Shown in pieces: positions 8,890 through 18,800 of a stretch of 64,000 bases of DNA. The stretch lies in contig JBJLIX010000001.1 of the NCBI GenBank assembly GCA_045563675.1, positions 372,001 through 436,000 on the forward strand. The letters are read 5' to 3'. This stretch comes from AEGEAN-183 sp045563675 (lineage in GTDB: Bacteria; Pseudomonadota; Gammaproteobacteria; Magnimaribacterales; Magnimaribacteraceae). The translations under genes were made by a program, and so were the position numbers. The first letter of the stretch is position 1. Each line of letters starts with the position of its first letter. Below the pieces are notes generated by a model that did no database searches, had not been told where the DNA came from, and saw only the letters and a list, made by a program, of their open reading frames with translations.

Positions 8890-10272
8890 ATGACTTTTGG
8901 AATGAATATTAACGACAATATCTTTAGAGCTTACGACATTAGAGGTAAGGCTTACGAGGAACTGACTTCTGAAATTGTGAACTTAATAGGTCAAGCACTT
9001 GGAAGTAAATCGTTAGAGCAAGGCCAAAATTACCTTGTTGTAGGTAGAGATGGCAGAAACTCAAGTCCGGACATGCTTGAATGGCTAACTTCTGGTATCA
9101 ATTCCTCAGGCTGTAATGTTATTAATATCGGCATTGTTCCTACCCCAATGCTATATTTTGCAACTCATACCCTTTCCGCTTCAAACGGCGTCATGATAAC
9201 CGGAAGTCATAACCCTAAAGACTATAACGGATTCAAAATTGTTGAAAACAAAAGAAGCTTATCTGGAGATGCCATTCAGGATTTAAAGAAAAAAATACTA
9301 CAAAAAGATTTCCAAACGGGAAATGGTAAAAAAGAAGAAATAGATATAAAAGAAGAATATATTAAATCCATTTTGGAAAATACCAACATAGTTCGTCCTT
9401 TAAAAATTGCTATAGATTGTGGAAATGGAGCAGCTAGTGTAATTGCAAAAGAAGTTTATGAACGTTTAGGCTGTAAAGTTGATGCGTTATATGGCGAGTT
9501 AGATGGTAATTTTCCTAATCACCACCCTGATCCCTCTAACCCAAAGAACTTAGTAGACCTTTCAAAAATAGTCTCAAGTAATAATCTTGAAATAGGACTG
9601 GCCTTTGATGGAGATGCAGATAGGTTGGGAGTGGTGTCTAGCGATGGAAAAATAATATTTCCTGATAAACAAATGATATTGTTTTCTAGATCTATTCTAA
9701 AAGAACATAAACAAGGTGGAATAGTATTCGATGTAAAGTGCTCAAAGCTTTTGTCTGATGAAATAAAAAAAATTGGTGGTACTCCCATTATGTCAAAAAC
9801 AGGTCATTCCTTTATAAAAGAATGTATTAATGAAAAAGGCGCTTTGCTTGGAGGTGAAATGAGCGGTCATATCTTTTTTAATGACAGATGGCCAGGGTTC
9901 GATGATGGCATTTATGCAGGAGCAAGAATGTTAGAAATTCTCTCACAACAAAAAGAAGGGGGAAATATTTTCAGTGATTTACCTGAACTCTTCTCCACTA
10001 ATGAAATTAACATTAAAACAAGTGATGAAGAGAAATTTCAAATTGTTAAAGATTTTATAGAAAAAGCTAATTATGAAGGTTCTAACTCAATTCTTATAGA
10101 TGGTATTAGAGTAGAATTTGAATATGGCTGGGGACTCCTAAGGGCTTCAAATACTAGTCCCAATCTGGTTTTAAGGTTTGAAGCAGACTCACCTAAAAAT
10201 TTAGAAGCTCTCCAAAAATTGTTCCAAAAGACTCTAAAAGAAGTAAACCCAAAATTAGAAGATTTTACGTAA
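8890..10272 (+). CDS. algC: phosphomannomutase/phosphoglucomutase AlgC
   Basis: The product is 460 residues (456 if the ATG at 8902 is used, giving MNINDNIFRAYDIRG, which resembles Pseudomonas AlgC better). It interconverts hexose 1- and 6-phosphates to supply GDP-mannose and UDP-glucose precursors for LPS and exopolysaccharide. Domain 1 has the phosphoserine loop VMITGSHNPKDYNGFK (S106), domain 2 the metal loop AFDGDADRLGVV, domain 3 the sugar-binding GGEMSGHIFF, and domain 4 the phosphate loop near RASNTSPNLVLRFE. Its TAA overlaps the argB ATG by one base. The algC-argB pairing is standard in Pseudomonas-like genomes and agrees with the LPS genes transcribed divergently next door. Confidence 0.93.
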   Translation: MTFGMNINDNIFRAYDIRGKAYEELTSEIVNLIGQALGSKSLEQGQNYLVVGRDGRNSSPDMLEWLTSGINSSGCNVINIGIVPTPMLYFATHTLSASNGVMITGSHNPKDYNGFKIVENKRSLSGDAIQDLKKKILQKDFQTGNGKKEEIDIKEEYIKSILENTNIVRPLKIAIDCGNGAASVIAKEVYERLGCKVDALYGELDGNFPNHHPDPSNPKNLVDLSKIVSSNNLEIGLAFDGDADRLGVVSSDGKIIFPDKQMILFSRSILKEHKQGGIVFDVKCSKLLSDEIKKIGGTPIMSKTGHSFIKECINEKGALLGGEMSGHIFFNDRWPGFDDGIYAGARMLEILSQQKEGGNIFSDLPELFSTNEINIKTSDEEKFQIVKDFIEKANYEGSNSILIDGIRVEFEYGWGLLRASNTSPNLVLRFEADSPKNLEALQKLFQKTLKEVNPKLEDFT

Positions 10273-11141
10273 TGTCAATAACCAGAAATCAAGCCCACAA
10301 TATTGCTTCAGTTCTCAGTGAAGGACTGCCTTATATACAAAGGTTTTATGGAAAAACCATAGTAATTAAATACGGTGGAGCAGTCATGTCCAGGATGCCC
10401 CTTAAGAATGGCTTTGCTAGAGATATTGCTCTTATGAAATTAGTTGGAATGAATCCAGTAATTATTCATGGAGGGGGGCCACAAATAGGAAAAGAACTTA
10501 GGAAGTATGGTTTAAAAAGTAAATTTGTTTCAGGCTTTAGAGTTACAAATAAAAAAACCATGAAAGTAGTTAAAAGAGTTTTAGGTAAGGAGGTTAATGG
10601 TGAACTAGTAGGTCTAATAAAAAAGTATGGAGCTAAATCTATTAGCACAACCAACTTAAATAAGTTAATTATTAAAGCTTCAAAATTAAAAACTGAAGAT
10701 GAGGTTGACCTGGGGTTGGTAGGAAGGGTTAATTCAGTAAAGAAAGAAGAAATAAAAAAAATTATTAATAAAGGCCTAATTCCTGTCATACCACCTCTTG
10801 GATATAACAGATTAGGAGAATGTCTAAATATAAATGCAGACTTAGTTGCCGGAAAAGTTGCTTCTTCTTTAAAATCAGAAAAATTAATACTCCTTACAGA
10901 TGTTGAAGGTATAAAAGATAAAAACAATGACCTTTTATCCAGAATTACTCTAAAACAAGCTAGTAAGTTAATTTCATCTGGAATTGTTCTTGATGGAATG
11001 AAACCAAAACTTGAATCTTGCCTACAGGCAATAAATTCAGGGGTAAAATCGTGCCATATAATCGATGGCAGACTACCTCATGCTGTATTATTAGAAGTAT
11101 TAACTGACGAAGGAGTAGGAACCTTAATTTCTTCAGAATAA
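10272..11141 (+). CDS. argB: acetylglutamate kinase
   Basis: A 289-residue amino-acid kinase family protein catalysing phosphorylation of N-acetyl-L-glutamate, the second step of arginine synthesis. Visible are the N-terminal substrate loop IVIKYGGAVMSR, the glycine-rich NPVIIHGGGPQIG, LNINADLVAGKVA and the ATP-binding ILLTDVEGI, with a C-terminal region that includes GMKPKLESC. The long N-terminal helix (first 25 residues) is typical of the arginine-sensitive hexameric form, so feedback inhibition is likely. Translation starts in a TAATG overlap with algC. The next arginine step, argC, is encoded elsewhere in this window at 45553-46572. Confidence 0.95.
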   Translation: MSITRNQAHNIASVLSEGLPYIQRFYGKTIVIKYGGAVMSRMPLKNGFARDIALMKLVGMNPVIIHGGGPQIGKELRKYGLKSKFVSGFRVTNKKTMKVVKRVLGKEVNGELVGLIKKYGAKSISTTNLNKLIIKASKLKTEDEVDLGLVGRVNSVKKEEIKKIINKGLIPVIPPLGYNRLGECLNINADLVAGKVASSLKSEKLILLTDVEGIKDKNNDLLSRITLKQASKLISSGIVLDGMKPKLESCLQAINSGVKSCHIIDGRLPHAVLLEVLTDEGVGTLISSE

Positions 11142-11145
11142 TAAA

Positions 11146-11730
11146 ATGGACAAATTAAAACCAAAGCAGCTTGAGATAATGCAAAACCTTGCAAGAATGC
11201 TTGAAAATAAAGGTCCTGTAAAAGTTACGACTGCTTCGTTAGCGCACGAATGCGGAATAACTGAAGCAGCTATCTACCGTCACTTTCCAAGCAAGAGAAA
11301 AATTTATGAAGGGCTAGTTAATTTCTGTGAGCAGAGTATTTTTGATTTAATTAGTGAGATAAATGCAAGTGAAGAAAATCAACTTAATAAAGTAGTAAAA
11401 ATCATGGTCCTTTTGGTAACTTTTTGTGAAAAAAATCCAGGCTTAGCTAGATTATTAACAAGGGAAGCTTTTTCGGTAGATGAAGCAAAACTTGACGAAA
11501 GAATAAAGCAAATGTTTTCAAAAATAGAATTACTGATTAAACAAAACCTCCAAAAATATGAGCAACAAACCAAAAAAAAGTTAATGTTAACTTCAGCTTC
11601 AAGCTCCAATCTATTATTAGCCTTTGTTGAAGGAATTATTCAACAGTTTGTGAGATCTGGTTTTACAGAGAAGCCCTCTCCAAGAATAAAAGAGCAATCA
11701 GAATTTCTTGTTAATTCTATAACAAAATAA
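11146..11730 (+). CDS. slmA: nucleoid occlusion factor SlmA (TetR family)
   Basis: The 194-residue protein aligns end to end with E. coli SlmA. An N-terminal TetR helix-turn-helix (VTTASLAHECGITEAAIYRH) is followed by FPSKRKIYEGLVNF, KNPGLARLLTREAF, and a C-terminal dimerisation half with LLAFVEGIIQQFVRSGF. SlmA binds specific chromosomal sites and blocks FtsZ assembly over the nucleoid. It follows argB by 4 bp, so it is co-transcribed with algC-argB. A general TetR regulator is the only alternative; the C-terminal conservation makes SlmA much more likely. Its 3' end is only 5 bp from the convergent mrcA stop. Confidence 0.9.
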   Translation: MDKLKPKQLEIMQNLARMLENKGPVKVTTASLAHECGITEAAIYRHFPSKRKIYEGLVNFCEQSIFDLISEINASEENQLNKVVKIMVLLVTFCEKNPGLARLLTREAFSVDEAKLDERIKQMFSKIELLIKQNLQKYEQQTKKKLMLTSASSSNLLLAFVEGIIQQFVRSGFTEKPSPRIKEQSEFLVNSITK

Positions 11731-11735
11731 AATAG

Positions 11736-14093
11736 CTAATCAGGCTGAGATTCTTCCAAAAAATATTCAAATATTGAACTTGAAGAGGTTCCTTCTGATC
11801 TTCTGCCAGTCTTTTTATCTACCTTTATACTTACTAATCCAGGAGGTGGCAGAGATTTATTCTTTGGTAGGGTCTCTATTAAAGGCTCCATAAAATCTAA
11901 CCATATAGGTAAAGCAGCTGTGCTACCAAACTCTCGATTTCCAAGACTTTTCGGTTGATCAAATCCAACCCAAACACTAGTAACTAAGAAATCATTAAAA
12001 CCAGTAAACCAAGTACTCTCAGCTTCATTTGTAGTTCCTGTCTTTCCAGCAAAATCTGTTCTATTTAATTCAGATAGCTTTTTTGCTGTACCACGATAAG
12101 CAGATTCTTGAAGAATATCTTTAATAACAAAAGCTACTCTAGGGTCAACGGTTTGTTTAGGAATTATTTCTTTTCTTTCAAAGATAATTTCTCCTGATCT
12201 GTCTATAATTTTAGAAATAAAATATGGTTCAACCAATTTGCCTCCATTTGCAAAGACACTAAATGCAGCTGCATTCTTTAAAGGGCTTAAGGAAGCAGTG
12301 CCTAAAGCTAAAGAAAGATCAGAAGGAAGAGATTCTGGTTGAAAACCAAAGTTTTTAGAATAATTTATAACTTTGTCTATTCCAACTTCTCTAAGCAGTC
12401 TTATGGATACAAGATTTCTACTTTGTACTAGAGCTTCTCTTAACCTAGTTGGACCATAAAACCTTCCGCTTGAGTTTCTTGGACGCCACTTATCTTCTAA
12501 AGCTTTATCCTCAAAAACTATTGGAGCATCGTTTATCAAAGTTGAGGCATTAAACCCACTATCAAGTGCTGTAGCATAAAGAAAAGGCTTAAAATTTGAA
12601 CCCAACAAAGGAAAAGATTGTGTTGCTCTATCATATTTACTAAGAAAGAAATCGTATCCACCTACTAGGGCCTTTACACCCCCATTATTTGGATCGATAG
12701 AAACAATGGAACCTTGGACTTCAGGTATCTGAGTTAATGAAAGGCTTGAATTAACCTTATCTCTTTCTAACCAAACTAAATCCCCCTCTTTTAAAATATC
12801 AGAGTATTTCTTGGGCTTAGCACCTCTCTGGTCTTCATTAATATAAGGTCTAGCCCATCCAAGACTTGAGGGCCAGTCTAATGAATAAATTTTTCTATCT
12901 CCTGAGAGAGCTATCAATTGATCAACTACAGAGATAACTAATACAGGGAACTTATTATCAGATGTTACTAAGTCATTGAGATATTCGTAAATTAATTCCA
13001 AGGGCTGATCTTCCGGAACCTCAGACAACCCTAAAGGCAATTCATTGCTTGATTCAATTAAACTTAATCTCAATGGAAGGTCTTGAAAAAAGAAATTTTC
13101 AGGAAACAGACTAATAAGGTTTAAAGGCTGCCGGAAACCATGTCTCTTATCATAAGATTCTAGACCTAGCTTTAACGCACTTACGGCATGGTTTTGTAAC
13201 TTAGAGTCAAGTGTGGTGTAAACCTCCAACCCATCCTTATAGGCATCTAAGCCATACTCATTAATCATAAACCTTCTTATCGTTTCAGAAAGGTAAGGAG
13301 CATCTACTTGAGAAGCTAAACCGAAATAACTAGCAGAGATGGGTGCACTAATTGCTAAATCAAATTGTTCCTTATAGATATAATCCAAATCATACATTCT
13401 ACTTAAGATCCAATTTCTCCTTATCAGAGCCCTCCTCGGATTGACCAAGGGGTTCATTGCAGAAGGTGCCTTGGGTAGACCTGCAATCATTGCCCATTGG
13501 GCAATATTCAAATCTTTAATGTTAGAACCGTAATACACTTCACTAGCTGAAGCTATTCCATAAGCGCGGTTGCCTAAGAAAATTCTATTAACATAGAATT
13601 CAAATATTTCTTCTTTAGAATAAATACTCTCAAGTCTATATGCTAAAAATATATCTTTGATTTTACGAAATAAACTAACATCTCTTCCAGTTAAATAGTT
13701 ACCTGCTACCTGCATAGTAATGGTACTACCTCCTCCCTGTATCTCCCCTGAAATCAATATCCTATAAAGAGACCTCAAAAGTCCTGAGTAACTCACACCT
13801 GAATGATTAAAGAAATTATCATCTTCTGCAGCCAGGACAGCTTTTATAAAGTATGGCGGTATATCTTCAAAACTTACAGCGGATCTTCTCTTCTCTCCAA
13901 ACTCTCCTATCAATTTATTATCAGAAGTAAAAATCTTTAATGGTATTTGCAGTTCAATTTCTCTTATCTCTTGTGCTTCCGGAAGTTTTTGTGAAATATA
14001 AAGAGAAATAGAACTAATAATTAGAAATATTAAGGAAAGAAAAAATAAACTGATCTTTAAGTAAATGTTGTTAAGAATTATGCTCATAAGCAA
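11736..14093 (-). CDS. mrcA: bifunctional penicillin-binding protein 1A
   Basis: A 785-residue class A PBP. A single N-terminal membrane anchor (residues about 10-33) is followed by a GT51 glycosyltransferase domain: catalytic Glu in LAAEDDNFFNHSG (E90), GGSTITMQVAGNYL, RKIKDIFLAYRLE and RRNWILSRM. The transpeptidase domain has SNFKPF (Ser499), SRNLVSIRL and KTGTTNEAESTWF. It polymerises and cross-links peptidoglycan in the periplasm. In Pseudomonas the orthologue is divergent from pilMNOPQ-aroK-aroB; here it is directly divergent from aroK across 50 bp. The first codons allow ATG at 14093 or at 14087 (M3). Confidence 0.94.
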   Translation of the reverse strand: MLMSIILNNIYLKISLFFLSLIFLIISSISLYISQKLPEAQEIREIELQIPLKIFTSDNKLIGEFGEKRRSAVSFEDIPPYFIKAVLAAEDDNFFNHSGVSYSGLLRSLYRILISGEIQGGGSTITMQVAGNYLTGRDVSLFRKIKDIFLAYRLESIYSKEEIFEFYVNRIFLGNRAYGIASASEVYYGSNIKDLNIAQWAMIAGLPKAPSAMNPLVNPRRALIRRNWILSRMYDLDYIYKEQFDLAISAPISASYFGLASQVDAPYLSETIRRFMINEYGLDAYKDGLEVYTTLDSKLQNHAVSALKLGLESYDKRHGFRQPLNLISLFPENFFFQDLPLRLSLIESSNELPLGLSEVPEDQPLELIYEYLNDLVTSDNKFPVLVISVVDQLIALSGDRKIYSLDWPSSLGWARPYINEDQRGAKPKKYSDILKEGDLVWLERDKVNSSLSLTQIPEVQGSIVSIDPNNGGVKALVGGYDFFLSKYDRATQSFPLLGSNFKPFLYATALDSGFNASTLINDAPIVFEDKALEDKWRPRNSSGRFYGPTRLREALVQSRNLVSIRLLREVGIDKVINYSKNFGFQPESLPSDLSLALGTASLSPLKNAAAFSVFANGGKLVEPYFISKIIDRSGEIIFERKEIIPKQTVDPRVAFVIKDILQESAYRGTAKKLSELNRTDFAGKTGTTNEAESTWFTGFNDFLVTSVWVGFDQPKSLGNREFGSTAALPIWLDFMEPLIETLPKNKSLPPPGLVSIKVDKKTGRRSEGTSSSSIFEYFLEESQPD

Positions 14094-14125
14094 GTTAAAT
14101 ACATTTTTATAAGACTATCTTAAGG

Positions 14126-14144
14126 TAAAGATATAATAAGATCA
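14126..14144 (+). promoter_or_regulatory. candidate promoter -10 placing the aroK start at the TSS
   Basis: A consensus TATAAT stands at 14132-14137. A typical start 7 nt downstream would fall on or next to the A of the aroK ATG (14144). No recognisable Shine-Dalgarno sequence can fit in between. This suggests a leaderless or nearly leaderless aroK message. No clear -35 hexamer is present. Confidence 0.35.
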
Positions 14145-14650
14145 TGCGAATATTTATAGTGGGCCCTATGGCATCAGGAAAATCAACAATAGGCAAAAGG
14201 CTTGCTCAAAAATTGAATCTTCAGTTTATAGATACAGACAAGGAGATTGAAGATAGAGCTGGAACGGATATACCTTGGATCTTTGAAGTTGAAGGCGAAA
14301 AAGGCTTTAGAAAAAGAGAAGAAAAGGTCCTAGAAGAGTCCATAAAAAAATCTAATGTTGTTATATCAACTGGAGCAGGAATTGTTTTATCTAAAAGTAA
14401 TAGAGATTTAATGATCCGTTCTGGGAAAGTTATTTACCTAGAAGCTTCATTAAAAATTCAGCTTAAAAGAACTCAAAATGATAGAAGTCGCCCTCTTCTC
14501 ATGGATGGGAATAAAGAAGAAGTTCTAAAGAAACTAAAAAAGGAAAGGGAACCTATCTATGAAGAAATATCTGATTTGAAAATACATCAAGAAAATAAAA
14601 AATTTAAGCAAGTAGTAGAAGAAATATCTAATAAACTTAATAATGAGTAG
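14144..14650 (+). CDS. aroK: shikimate kinase
   Basis: The 168-residue P-loop kinase phosphorylates shikimate in the chorismate pathway. The Walker A is GPMASGKST (residues 7-15), where most AroK proteins have GPMGAGKST. The shikimate-binding DTDKEIEDRAG is at about 31-41, the FRKREEKVL segment carries the conserved Arg, the second glycine loop is STGAGIV in place of the usual TGGG, and the lid has RSRPLL. It overlaps aroB by 8 bp and starts a plus-strand unit continuing to gltD. The mildly divergent glycine loops do not disturb any lysine or arginine known to be catalytic. Confidence 0.93.
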   Translation: MRIFIVGPMASGKSTIGKRLAQKLNLQFIDTDKEIEDRAGTDIPWIFEVEGEKGFRKREEKVLEESIKKSNVVISTGAGIVLSKSNRDLMIRSGKVIYLEASLKIQLKRTQNDRSRPLLMDGNKEEVLKKLKKEREPIYEEISDLKIHQENKKFKQVVEEISNKLNNE

Positions 14651-15743
14651 TATGAATCAAAATACTGTTGAAGTTAATCTTGACGAAGATTCCTATCAAA
14701 TAGATATAGGAAATAATTTCCTCTCTAAAAAGGATATGGAAATCTTTATAGGAAATAGAGAAGTTTGCTTAGTTTATGATGAAAATGTTCCTCAATCTTT
14801 TATTACAGATGTTTATAATATTTTTGAGTCTATTTCTACTGAGTTTTGCAGTGTTTCTCTAAAAGCTACTGAAAATAAAAAATCATATGAATCTATTAGC
14901 TCAATACATAACTTATTAATCGAAGAAGGTTATAGCAGGGAATGTGTTTTGGTAGCTCTTGGTGGAGGAATTATTTCAGACCTTTGTGGTTTTGCTGCAG
15001 CTACCTACCAAAGAGGCGTAGATTTCATCCTAATACCCACTACTCTTTTATCTCAAGTTGATGCCTCTGTAGGAGGAAAAACTGCAATAAACCATCCTAA
15101 AGGAAAAAATATGATTGGTTCTTTCCATCAACCAAAAAAAGTATTTATTGATACAAGCTTCCTTACTAGCCTACCTGAAAGAGAAATACAGTGTGGGATG
15201 GTAGAAATGATAAAACATGGAATTATCCAGGATCTGAGTTATTTTGAATGGATAGAAGAGAATATTAATTCATTAAAATCTCTTGAAGATAATCATATAG
15301 CTAAAGCTATAAGAAAATCAGTTGAAATTAAATCCTCGATAGTTTCAGAAGATGAGAAAGAAAAAGGTATAAGGGCAATCCTTAATTTTGGACATACCTT
15401 TGGGCATGGCATTGAAACCATTGGGAATTATAAAGAATTTAGTCATGGTGAGGCTGTGGCTTTAGGAATAATGTGCGCTTGTGAATTATCAAAAGATGTA
15501 GAAGGCTTTGCTCATGGTGAGGCTCAGAGAATAAGAGAAATATTCTTGGAAGTCGGTGTTCCTTTAAAACTTTCAAAGGAAATAGAGCCTGAAGATCTTT
15601 ATTTAGCAATGCAATCCGATAAGAAAAAAGAGGGTAAAGATCTTAATTTTATATTATTAGAACGCTTAGGAAGCGCTAAAAAAATTAAAGGTATTAGTAA
15701 AGAAAAGGTTATGCATGCAATTAAAAAAGGACTTTTTAGTTAA
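14643..15743 (+). CDS. aroB: 3-dehydroquinate synthase
   Basis: A 366-residue NAD- and zinc-dependent enzyme converting DAHP to 3-dehydroquinate, the second step of aromatic synthesis. The NAD loop is ALGGGIISDLCGFAAATYQRG, followed by PTTLLSQVDASVGGKTAIN. The metal ligands are the Glu in CGMVEMIKHG and the histidines in NFGHTFGHGIE and HGEAVALG. Its ATG lies 8 bp inside aroK. About 127 bp separate its stop from the likely gltB start, and I found no good terminator there, so read-through into gltBD is possible. Confidence 0.95.
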   Translation: MSSMNQNTVEVNLDEDSYQIDIGNNFLSKKDMEIFIGNREVCLVYDENVPQSFITDVYNIFESISTEFCSVSLKATENKKSYESISSIHNLLIEEGYSRECVLVALGGGIISDLCGFAAATYQRGVDFILIPTTLLSQVDASVGGKTAINHPKGKNMIGSFHQPKKVFIDTSFLTSLPEREIQCGMVEMIKHGIIQDLSYFEWIEENINSLKSLEDNHIAKAIRKSVEIKSSIVSEDEKEKGIRAILNFGHTFGHGIETIGNYKEFSHGEAVALGIMCACELSKDVEGFAHGEAQRIREIFLEVGVPLKLSKEIEPEDLYLAMQSDKKKEGKDLNFILLERLGSAKKIKGISKEKVMHAIKKGLFS

Positions 15744-15870
15744 ATTTTTTTGTTAAAAAGCTTAAAGAAGCTAAAATAATAATTAACCCTAGCCCTTTAA
15801 CCAAAAAATAATGATTTACTAGCATTTGTTTGCTGTAAAATCTTATGCCCCTTTTTGGGTTATTTTATCT

Positions 15871-18800
15871 ATGAAAAACGGAAAAATTTTAAAAAAACCT
15901 GGAAAAATTGGTCTTTACGATCCTTCGTATGAGAAAGATTCATGCGGAGTAGGAATGGTAGCTAATATTAAAGGTATTCCATCTCGTCAAATTATGGATG
16001 ATGCCTACTTAGTAAATTCTAGAATGGATCATAGGGGTGGTTGTGGTTTTGAAGAAAATACTGGAGATGGAGCTGGAATACTTATTGCTATTCCAAATAG
16101 CTTCTTCAAGGAAGTATCCAAAACTATACAAATTAAACTTCCAGAAAAGGGTTCCTATGCAGTCGGAAATATTTTCTTACCTAAAGACGCAAATGAAAAA
16201 AGATTCTGCAAAAAAGAAATAGAAAAGATTATAGATGATGAAGGTCAGGAATTTTTAGCCTGGAGAGAAGTTCCAATACAACCTAAAGAAGCTAATGTAG
16301 GTCCAGCTGCCATATTGTCTCAACCTTCTATAGAACAGCTTTTTATTAAATCTAGGGATGTTGAAGATCAAGAAGACTTTGAAAGAAAACTTTATCTCAT
16401 AAGAAAGAGGTTTAGCCATAGATTAAGGACAGACATGGCGCTTAATGAAAGAAGTTTACTATTTGCTTGCAGCCTTTCATCTAAAATAATTGTTTATAAA
16501 GGAATGTTAACTCCATCTCAGCTTTTCCCTTTTTACACTGATCTACAACAAGAGAATTTTGAAACTCACCTAGCAATGGTTCACTCAAGGTTCAGTACCA
16601 ATACATTTCCTTCTTGGGATAGAGCTCAACCTAATAGATACATGTGCCATAACGGCGAGATAAATACACTAAAAGGTAACGTAAATCTTATCGGTGCCAG
16701 ACAAGGTGTAGCCTATAGTGACCTCTTTGGAGATAAGCTGAAGGATTTATTTCCTATAGCTGAACCTGATAGTTCAGATTCAGGAAATTTTGACAATATT
16801 CTAGAATTCTTGATGTTAACTGGAAGAAGTCTACAGGAATCTGTAATGATGATGATTCCTGAAGCTTGGCAATCGAATCATCTAATGAACGAAGAAAAAA
16901 GAGCATTCTATGAATACTCATCTTCTTTAATGGAGCCTTGGGATGGACCTGCATCTATAGTTTTTACTGATGGAAATTATATTGGAGCAGTTCTTGATAG
17001 AAATGGACTTAGGCCTAGTAGGTATTACGTCACCAAGGATGACAAGGTAATCATGGCTTCCGAGGTGGGCGTACTTCCTGTTGAGCCCAGCAATGTATTA
17101 ATGAAAGGTAGACTTCAGCCTGGAAAAATGTTCCTTATTGACTTTGAAGAAGGAAAAATGGTCCCCGATGAGGAGATAAAAGAAAAGATATACAAAGCTA
17201 ACCCTTTTAAAAAGTGGGTTAAAGATCAGGTGGTACCTTTAGAAGAAATAACAAATGAAGAAACTTCTAACCCTGAACCATCTCAAGACCTAATCTCTAG
17301 AATGAAAGCATTTGGTTATACAGTGGAAACCATGCAATTTATGCTTTTACCAATTGTCAAAGAATTAAGAGATCCATTAGGTTCGATGGGTAATGACGCT
17401 GCATTAGCCTGTTTATCTGATAAGCCAAGGCTTATATTTGATTACTTTAAACAGCTATTCGCGCAAGTAACAAATCCAGCTATAGATTCCATAAGAGAAG
17501 AAGTGATTATGTCTCTAGAATGTTTAATTGGTCCAGAGGGAAATCTCCTTTCTTGTAATCCTGAAAATGCTCATCGTTTAAGAATTAAGAATCCAATAAT
17601 CTCTGATAGAGAACTATCAAGTATACAAAACCTTAATAATCATGGATGGAAAACTAAAACCATAGATATTACTTATAAAAAAGAGAATGGAAATAAAAAA
17701 AGAATGCTTTCAGCTCTGGATAGAATTTGTAAAGAATCTGAAGAAGCCATTAAGCAAGGTTATTCATTTATTGTTTTATCGGATAGAAAGTTAGGTTCAC
17801 AGAGAATTGCACTTAGCTCTTTATTAGCCTGCTCAACAGTACACCACCATTTAATAGGTGAAGAGAAAAGAACAAGGATCGGGATAATTGTAGAAACAGG
17901 AGAAGCCAGAGAAGTTCACCATCATTGTTTATTGATTGGCTATGGAGCAGATGCTATCAACCCTTACATGGCATTCGAGTCATTATGGCAAGCTAGACAG
18001 GATGGCCTCTTAGATCAGATTTCTTTTAATGAAATGGTTAAAGCCTATAAGAAAGGTGTGGCTAAAGGGATCCTTAAGGTTATGGCTAAAATGGGTATTT
18101 CTACTTTGCAATCATATAAAGGAGCTCAAATATTTGAAGCAGTGGGGCTAGCTAATGAAATTATTGAAAAATGCTTTCCTGGGACTGCAAGTAGGGTTCA
18201 AGGAGTTGACTTCGACATCCTTATTAATGAGATGGAGAGAAGGCATGAATTGGGTTTTCCTTTAATTAATCAAGAGAATATTGAGGCTCTACCTAACCCT
18301 GGAGATTTTCATTGGAGACAAGGTGGTGATTCGCATATGTGGGACCCTGAGACTATTTCTGATCTGCAACAAGCAGCAAGAAATAATAATGAAGATTCTT
18401 ATTGGAAGTTCTCAAAATACGCTAATAAACAAACAACCAAAGATAGCACTCTGAGGGGGTTATTGAAATTTAAGTATGTTAAGAAAGCTTTAGACTTAAA
18501 TGAAGTGGAGGCTGAAAAAGAAATAGTCAAACGTTTTGCTACTGGGGCCATGAGCTTAGGCTCCATCTCTACAGAAGCTCATGAATCTCTTGCAATCGCA
18601 ATGAATAAATTAGGAGGTAAATCTAACACTGGAGAAGGCGGAGAAGACCCCATTAGATTTAAGCCCCAAAAAGACGGTGTTTCTAAAAGATCGGCTATCA
18701 AGCAAGTTGCCTCTGGTCGGTTTGGGGTAACAATGTGGTACTTAACTAATTCAGATGAACTTCAAATAAAAATTGCTCAAGGAGCAAAGCCAGGTGAAGG

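Noticed and set aside
12590..12605. SNFK in PBP1A instead of the STxK written in textbooks
   Set aside because: E. coli PBP1A also has GSNIKPF at this position, so it is normal for the family.
15826..15870. TTG start for gltB 15 codons upstream
   Set aside because: The extra residues do not resemble GltB and there is no ribosome-binding site; the ATG at 15871 gives a normal propeptide of 24 residues before Cys25.
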